DNA of 36,333 nt from positions 1-36,333 of IMG/VR virus record IMGVR_UViG_3300020205_001023, one strand, 5' to 3'. Below are positions 32,109-36,333 of the stretch, piece by piece. Origin of the DNA: a virus. The first letter of the stretch is position 1; every line of letters begins with the position of its first letter. Both the position numbers and the translations under genes were made by a program. The notes under the pieces are model-generated. The model was not told where the DNA came from. It made no database searches and worked only from the letters and a program-made list of their open reading frames with translations.

Positions 32109-33881
32109 ATGGCACAATGGATTGCAGGTATTACTAGAGGCCACAATGGCGCAACATGTTTATTGAAAGACGGCGAAGTAGTCTTTTACCTTGAAGAGGA
32201 ACGTTTAAGTCGTAAAAAGTACGACGGCGGCCCACTTGCAGGCATGATAAAAATTAAAGAATATACTGACCGTTTAGATTACCTTGTAGTTGCGCACACT
32301 CAACCATTATCTGCTGCTGGTAAGATTGATTTTACCGGCGACGACATGTATACTGGCCTTGCTAGAAAAATGGGTCTAATAGATCAGCATCAACATGGTG
32401 AACAACACCCACAGGTTGTAGATTTAGGATTAATTCATCACGAGCTACATGCAGCTTGTACTTTTTATAACAGTGGATTTGAAGAAGCAGCAGTACTAAT
32501 TGTCGACGGCGCGGGTACATTTGTACCACTCGGTGATAGCGGAGAAATTGGATGGGAATTAGAAACTATTTTCTCAGCTGCATATCCTGCAGAATTTGCT
32601 ACAAAATATAAACATATCGGCGTTAGAGGCCCAAATGTTACATTTGAAAAGGTACAAGTACCGCATAGCCACCGTGGTCGTGATCAAGATTTACACGATG
32701 TATTGTTTACTGATCACCCTGGCATTACCAAGTGCTACGAAGCAATGACTAATTATTGTGGGTTTAGCTTTATCGAAGCAGGTAAGGCAATGGGTCTTGC
32801 TCCGTACGGTAAGCCTAATGCAATGATTCCTCCTATTTTCTTAGGTGCAGAAGGTAGACACTTGAGCAACCGAAATTTGTTTACTCCTAATTATCCTAAT
32901 GGTGCGTATATTGATAGGGTAGGATTTCCAGCACTTGATACTGATAGTATCGAAATGAAAAAAGATGTAGCATACGCTATACAAGAAGCTACACAAATGC
33001 AAATGGTAAGATTAATACTTGACGCAATCAAACGTACAGGCTCAAAAAATATTTGTATTGCTGGCGGATACGGCTTAAATTGCGTAGCCAACTATGAATA
33101 CTTAAAGCACTTACCTAAAGGGGTCAACTTATATGTAGAACCTATTAGTCACGATGGCGGCACATGCTTAGGTGCAGCTAAAATGATCTATCATAAGGTA
33201 ACTAACGATAATACCGTTAGAAAACAAACAAGTATCTATTATGGTCCAGACTATTATTCAGATAACGGCGGCTATGATATCAAACTGAATTCTGAAGAAA
33301 CTATTACTGATGTTACTAAAGAAGATATTGTTGACATGCTGATGCAGGAAAATATTATCTGTATGTATCAGGGACGCAGCGAAGCGGGTCCACGTGCATT
33401 AGGTAACAGATCGATTATATTTGATCCCCGTGTTAAAAACGGCAAAGATATTGTCAACCAAGTTAAACGCCGAGAATGGTTCCGCCCATTTGCCGGAACA
33501 GTCTTAAAAGAAGCAGTACACGATTGGTTTGACCTTCGAGGCATGGATGAAACTCCTCATATGATGTATGCTGTTGATTGCCAGCCAGGTGTTGCTGAAA
33601 AAATCCCTAGTATTATCCACGTAGATGGAACATGTCGTATTCAGTCGGTTACTGCTAAACAAAATGCACATTACTACGATTTGATCAGTAAGTTTAATGA
33701 GAAGACCGGCGTTCCAATTTTGTTTAATACTAGTTTTAACTTAGGCGGTGAACCATTAGTTGAAACAATAGAAGATGCATTACGTACTTTACGATTAAGT
33801 GGCTTAAACTATCTATACTTACCTGAGATTGGCAAATTAATACATGTACCATATAATCTAAGCGAGGAGAACGATGAGTGA
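32109..33881 (+). CDS. O-carbamoyltransferase, NodU/CmcH family
   Basis: The product has 590 residues, the usual size for the family. N-terminal Kae1-like half: GITRGHNGATCLLKDG (7-22), EEERLSRKK (29-37), HHELHAA (110-116) with D133, giving the H-x3-H plus Asp metal set seen in TobZ-type enzymes (H110, H114, D133), GKAMGLAPYG (225-234), NICIAGGYGLNCVAN (314-328) and ISHDGG (346-351). C-terminal YrdC-like half: GRSEAGPRALGNRSI (422-436) and EWFRPFAG (456-463). Motifs look intact, so the protein is probably active. Such enzymes use carbamoyl phosphate and ATP to carbamoylate a hydroxyl group, usually on a sugar. The start lies 2 bases after the GT9 stop; the end overlaps the next start (GTGA). 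Substrate unknown: a glycan made by the GT9 protein is the simplest guess. Confidence 0.9.
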   Translation: MAQWIAGITRGHNGATCLLKDGEVVFYLEEERLSRKKYDGGPLAGMIKIKEYTDRLDYLVVAHTQPLSAAGKIDFTGDDMYTGLARKMGLIDQHQHGEQHPQVVDLGLIHHELHAACTFYNSGFEEAAVLIVDGAGTFVPLGDSGEIGWELETIFSAAYPAEFATKYKHIGVRGPNVTFEKVQVPHSHRGRDQDLHDVLFTDHPGITKCYEAMTNYCGFSFIEAGKAMGLAPYGKPNAMIPPIFLGAEGRHLSNRNLFTPNYPNGAYIDRVGFPALDTDSIEMKKDVAYAIQEATQMQMVRLILDAIKRTGSKNICIAGGYGLNCVANYEYLKHLPKGVNLYVEPISHDGGTCLGAAKMIYHKVTNDNTVRKQTSIYYGPDYYSDNGGYDIKLNSEETITDVTKEDIVDMLMQENIICMYQGRSEAGPRALGNRSIIFDPRVKNGKDIVNQVKRREWFRPFAGTVLKEAVHDWFDLRGMDETPHMMYAVDCQPGVAEKIPSIIHVDGTCRIQSVTAKQNAHYYDLISKFNEKTGVPILFNTSFNLGGEPLVETIEDALRTLRLSGLNYLYLPEIGKLIHVPYNLSEENDE

Positions 33882-34609
33882 CACAAACAACTGAATGGTG
33901 GCATGGTCCTGCACCAAATAATAAATTTGCTCCTAAGATAAAAATGCCCATCTATAGTGCAATAGATGGGACACAAGACTTTGTTAGTAGATTGACTGAA
34001 TATATATTAGATATTGAAAAGAATATCATTGCAAAAGAAGGACTAGTAAGTGACGTTCCTAAAAATACAAAAGACGATATGTATCAGTATACGCAACAAT
34101 GGAAACAACATAATTTAGTGCATGACGTTGCTGGGCTTGACGGAGAACACTTGGAAAGATTTCCAGAAAATCCTGTTCAAAAAGAATTATTTAATTTAAT
34201 ACGTACTAATTATCTAACATTTCTTGCCGACTTGCACTTTCCTCGAGTGAAAGTATATATCAATGCATGGGCAAACATATTAACACGCACTCAGTGGATT
34301 AGCAAACATAATCATATGTCACATGCTGATGCATATCTAGCAGGTACGTATTATCTTACAACTAATAAAACTTACTTATATTTAGAAAACCCACTAAATC
34401 CTAAAGATATTCGTCAGTCAGCAACTGTTGCTAGGAAAATTATATTTTTTCCATCATATCTACAACACTGGAGTGACTCGTGTGATCACGAAGATTTACG
34501 TATTTCGATAGCATTTGACCTTACAATTGCCGAACACATTAACAATCCATGGCGCCCGCATGTGTTGTTAGATGATCCTGCAACTATGCCAGGGCTTGAT
34601 GGAAAGTAA
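33878..34609 (+). CDS. 2OG-Fe(II) oxygenase-like protein
   Basis: The product has 243 residues, started by GTG in a GTGA overlap with the preceding stop and supported by GAGGAG at 33864-33869; the nearby ATG at 33874 leads only to a six-codon frame. The core matches the 2OG-FeII_Oxy_5 type: YINAWANIL (127-135), HNHMSHADAYLAGTYYL (144-160) carrying the H-x-H metal region, a LYLENPL strand, IIFFPSYLQHWSD (188-200) with the distal His at 197, and LRISIAFDL with R208 as the likely 2-oxoglutarate anchor. Phage proteins of this family hydroxylate proteins, nucleotides or small molecules. Operon placement suggests it acts on the same target as the carbamoyltransferase, for example creating a hydroxyl for carbamoylation; this is inference. 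Confidence 0.8.
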   Translation: MTQTTEWWHGPAPNNKFAPKIKMPIYSAIDGTQDFVSRLTEYILDIEKNIIAKEGLVSDVPKNTKDDMYQYTQQWKQHNLVHDVAGLDGEHLERFPENPVQKELFNLIRTNYLTFLADLHFPRVKVYINAWANILTRTQWISKHNHMSHADAYLAGTYYLTTNKTYLYLENPLNPKDIRQSATVARKIIFFPSYLQHWSDSCDHEDLRISIAFDLTIAEHINNPWRPHVLLDDPATMPGLDGK

Positions 34610-34631
34610 TATTATAGTACATCTATAATAT
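34609..34631. terminator. AT-rich hairpin between convergent gene ends (possible bidirectional terminator)
   Basis: ATATTATAG (34609-34617) and CTATAATAT (34623-34631) form a perfect 9-base stem with a TACAT loop. It spans the two-base gap between the stop codons of the 2OG oxygenase gene (+) and the NUDIX gene (-). The stem has only one G-C pair and no good T-run, so it is weak as an intrinsic terminator. Confidence 0.4.
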
Positions 34632-35058
34632 CAATTACTGTTTGGATCTTAGTTTGTATAATACGATTACGCAGACTAAGATCTAATCCTTTATGTACAG
34701 GTTTAGGTAAACAGTCTAGGTCAAACCATCCCCATGCAACATGCTCGTCGCTTAGTTTAGGAATAAACTCGGAGTCTACTACACAGAAGTATGTGTGGAA
34801 CTTAAACAAACTATCATTACTAACAAAACGTTCAAGAGGTAATGTTTTCTTAATATCAGGTATTAGACCTAATTCTTCTTCAATTTCTCTACACAATCCT
34901 TGCCATGCTGATTCATTAGAGTGATTAGTACCGCCTACTAGTCCCCATCTGCCAGCATGTTTACCTTCACGTTTTTGTAATAATAAAAACCTGTGCGTAT
35001 CTCTAGCACAAATTAATGCACCAGAGCAATCAACTTCTATCAAAGAGTTATTCTCCAT
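34612..35058 (-). CDS. NUDIX hydrolase
   Basis: The product has 148 residues, the usual size. The 23-residue NUDIX box is complete at 43-65: G43, E49, R57-E58, E61-E62, G64 in the pattern GX5EX7REUXEEXGU. Upstream are LLLQKREGKHAGRWGLVGG, typical of the fold's first sheet, and downstream a HVAWGWFDLDCLPK segment that often closes the domain. It hydrolyses a nucleoside diphosphate linked to another moiety; the substrate cannot be read from the sequence. A GmhB/GT9 context nearby would allow a nucleotide-sugar, but it is on the other strand. The start overlaps the end of the upstream gene by 19 bases, with AAGGGA as ribosome site, so the two are co-transcribed. Confidence 0.9.
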   Translation of the reverse strand: MENNSLIEVDCSGALICARDTHRFLLLQKREGKHAGRWGLVGGTNHSNESAWQGLCREIEEELGLIPDIKKTLPLERFVSNDSLFKFHTYFCVVDSEFIPKLSDEHVAWGWFDLDCLPKPVHKGLDLSLRNRIIQTKIQTVIDIIDVL

Positions 35059-36333
35059 TGTCCCTTCTTATATTCGCCTTCGAATGATTTAGACCAGTCA
35101 ACCCCATTCCACTTATACTGTGTTCTAGTATAGAAGTTCATTTGATAAACAATAGTATCTGTTACTTCCTCAGCTGAAAACACCACGACCCATTTTGCGC
35201 CATCCCACTCGATAATATCATTTGCTTCAGCTAATGTATCAGTAGAGTCTGTATTTTTCCATGCATCAGGACCGTCTTCATTTAAATTTAATTCGTAAGT
35301 TATAGTTACCGGAGCTTGCTCAGTACTAATTGCAATACTAGAGTCGGCAACAATAGTAAATTCTTTATCAGCCGATATGCCACCTACTCGAATACTAGTT
35401 ATTCCGCCTGCTAAATTTACTCCGAGCACAGTGATCAGGCAATCATTACCAATGTTAACACCACCTAGTCTTTTACCACGGACTCTAATACTATCACCTG
35501 TTTGATAATTAGCACCTAATGCACTTATTGTAGCAGAATATCCAGCAGTGGACAATAGCTGTGTTACATTAAAGGTAGCACCTGTACCAATTCCTGTAAT
35601 GGTAGTGCTAACAACATTATGATATACCGGATTAGATTGAGGATTTGAAATAACTTCAACTCCGTTAACATATAAGGTATGTGAATTAACTTTTTTATGT
35701 AATACAGTAGTGTGAATATATTTGGTTCTAGTAGTTGACTCAAATGTATCTCTAACTGCTCCGCCTATGCTGTCAACAATTAAGTATCTTCTTCCAGTTG
35801 CTATTTGTTGATCAGTACGTTCTTTATTAGGACGCTTTGGATTAAATGTAGTTGGATCAACAATTGCATCGAAATATACTTGATCTGATACTAGGCGTGC
35901 CGGACCAGAAATTGCAGTATTTGAGTGGAACGTATCCGGATCCCATACCGCTGACATTAGCGTTGGGTTTAATGGATTTTGTGTCAGAGCACCAACTACT
36001 TCAGTGCCATCAGGTTGCAACAAAAATATCTTAGTAAGTCCAGACTTAAATGCACCGGGGTATTGTTTAATTGCCATTTCCCATGATAACCATGTTCCAG
36101 GACTAGACTCGTTACTGCGAATTTTAATAGTAGTTTCTTCAACAAAGATATCGAAATTGCCAATAGAAATTTTATTATCAAAAATTTTACTAATTGGATC
36201 CATTTGTCCAGAAGCATAGTCAGTGCCTAATCCGTCTATATAATCTAGTACTGGATCACTTTTATTTTCGTATATGTTAGCAATAATATTAGTAATAATT
36301 CCTAACTGTTTGATCTTAACAGGAGGACTTAGC
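35040..36333 (-). CDS. Virion structural protein, 5' partial (runs off the right edge)
   Basis: An ATG at 36203 is internal: the frame stays open to the window edge, adding PPVKIKQLGIITNIIANIY and more before MDPISKIF, so about 430 residues are visible and the start is outside. The middle holds RYLIVDSIGG and KYIHTTVLHKKVNSHTLYVNG. At about 35420-35610 lies the G-x-G-T-G-A-T-F-N-V...Y-Q-T-G-D-S-I-R-V-R-G-K-R-L-G-G module also found in both giant fibres. The end, IIEWDGAKWVVVFSAEE and YKWNGVDWSKSFEGEYKKG, uses WDGxxW/WNGxxW turns of a type I associate with marine T4-like virion proteins. Probably a tail or neck/baseplate component; which one cannot be decided here. It heads the NUDIX gene in one minus-strand unit. 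Confidence 0.65.
   Translation of the reverse strand, partial: LSPPVKIKQLGIITNIIANIYENKSDPVLDYIDGLGTDYASGQMDPISKIFDNKISIGNFDIFVEETTIKIRSNESSPGTWLSWEMAIKQYPGAFKSGLTKIFLLQPDGTEVVGALTQNPLNPTLMSAVWDPDTFHSNTAISGPARLVSDQVYFDAIVDPTTFNPKRPNKERTDQQIATGRRYLIVDSIGGAVRDTFESTTRTKYIHTTVLHKKVNSHTLYVNGVEVISNPQSNPVYHNVVSTTITGIGTGATFNVTQLLSTAGYSATISALGANYQTGDSIRVRGKRLGGVNIGNDCLITVLGVNLAGGITSIRVGGISADKEFTIVADSSIAISTEQAPVTITYELNLNEDGPDAWKNTDSTDTLAEANDIIEWDGAKWVVVFSAEEVTDTIVYQMNFYTRTQYKWNGVDWSKSFEGEYKKGQWRITL

Noticed and set aside
36201-36203. ATG (minus strand) as the start of the right-edge structural gene
   Set aside because: The frame continues open to the window edge with plausible protein sequence and there is no clear ribosome site before this ATG.
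1-36333. tRNA genes, integrase, transposase or attachment site
   Set aside because: Intergenic gaps are all shorter than about 100 bases and none can hold a tRNA cloverleaf that I can recognise. No recombinase motifs are seen in any gene. The short direct repeat at 9674 and 10505 is inside a gene and better explained by short-homology insertion.

Overview
The window looks like part of the late structural region of a marine, T4-like tailed phage (myovirus), probably from an uncultured virus of a pelagic bacterium. The grounds are the tightly packed genes, the AT-rich coding with little intergenic DNA, the giant repeat-rich fibre proteins, the small conserved virion proteins and the T4-type late-promoter-like octamers. 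This rests on recognised motifs and remembered family features, not on a database search. The host cannot be named from the window. No tRNA, CRISPR array, integrase or insertion sequence is visible, and no stretch longer than about 100 bases lacks a gene.

Layout. Positions 2-30561 are a + strand block of virion genes. A 5'-truncated fibre protein (2-5764) carries a right-handed beta-helix, an embedded LamG-like domain and a 486-base super-repeat. Two small structural genes follow (5770-6486). Next come two paralogous giants of 2708 and 3393 residues (6524-14650 and 14702-24883) that share one backbone: seven chitin-binding-like repeats, beta-helix, beta-propeller-like repeats and a conserved C-terminus. 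The two differ mainly by in-frame inserted modules. Three small to medium virion proteins (24899-26889) follow, and then a six-gene array (26925-30561) alternating three glycine/cysteine-rich adhesin-like proteins with three putative tail-fibre assembly chaperones. A strong intrinsic terminator lies just after this array.

Positions 30548-34609 are an auxiliary island. It has a minus-strand HAD-like protein that appears to have lost its catalytic residues, then a divergent + strand operon (GT9-like glycosyltransferase, NodU/CmcH-type carbamoyltransferase, 2OG-Fe(II) oxygenase) behind a near-consensus sigma-70 promoter. These enzymes suggest chemical decoration of a glycan or other polymer, but the substrate is unknown. 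On the right, a minus-strand pair (NUDIX hydrolase and a virion structural protein that runs off the window) returns to structural genes of opposite orientation.

Most notable are (1) the triplicated adhesin-chaperone cassette with exceptional cysteine content, and (2) direct evidence from paralogue comparison that the giant fibres grow by clean in-frame insertion of modules into existing folds, including an 831-base insertion bounded by a perfect 10-base direct repeat.
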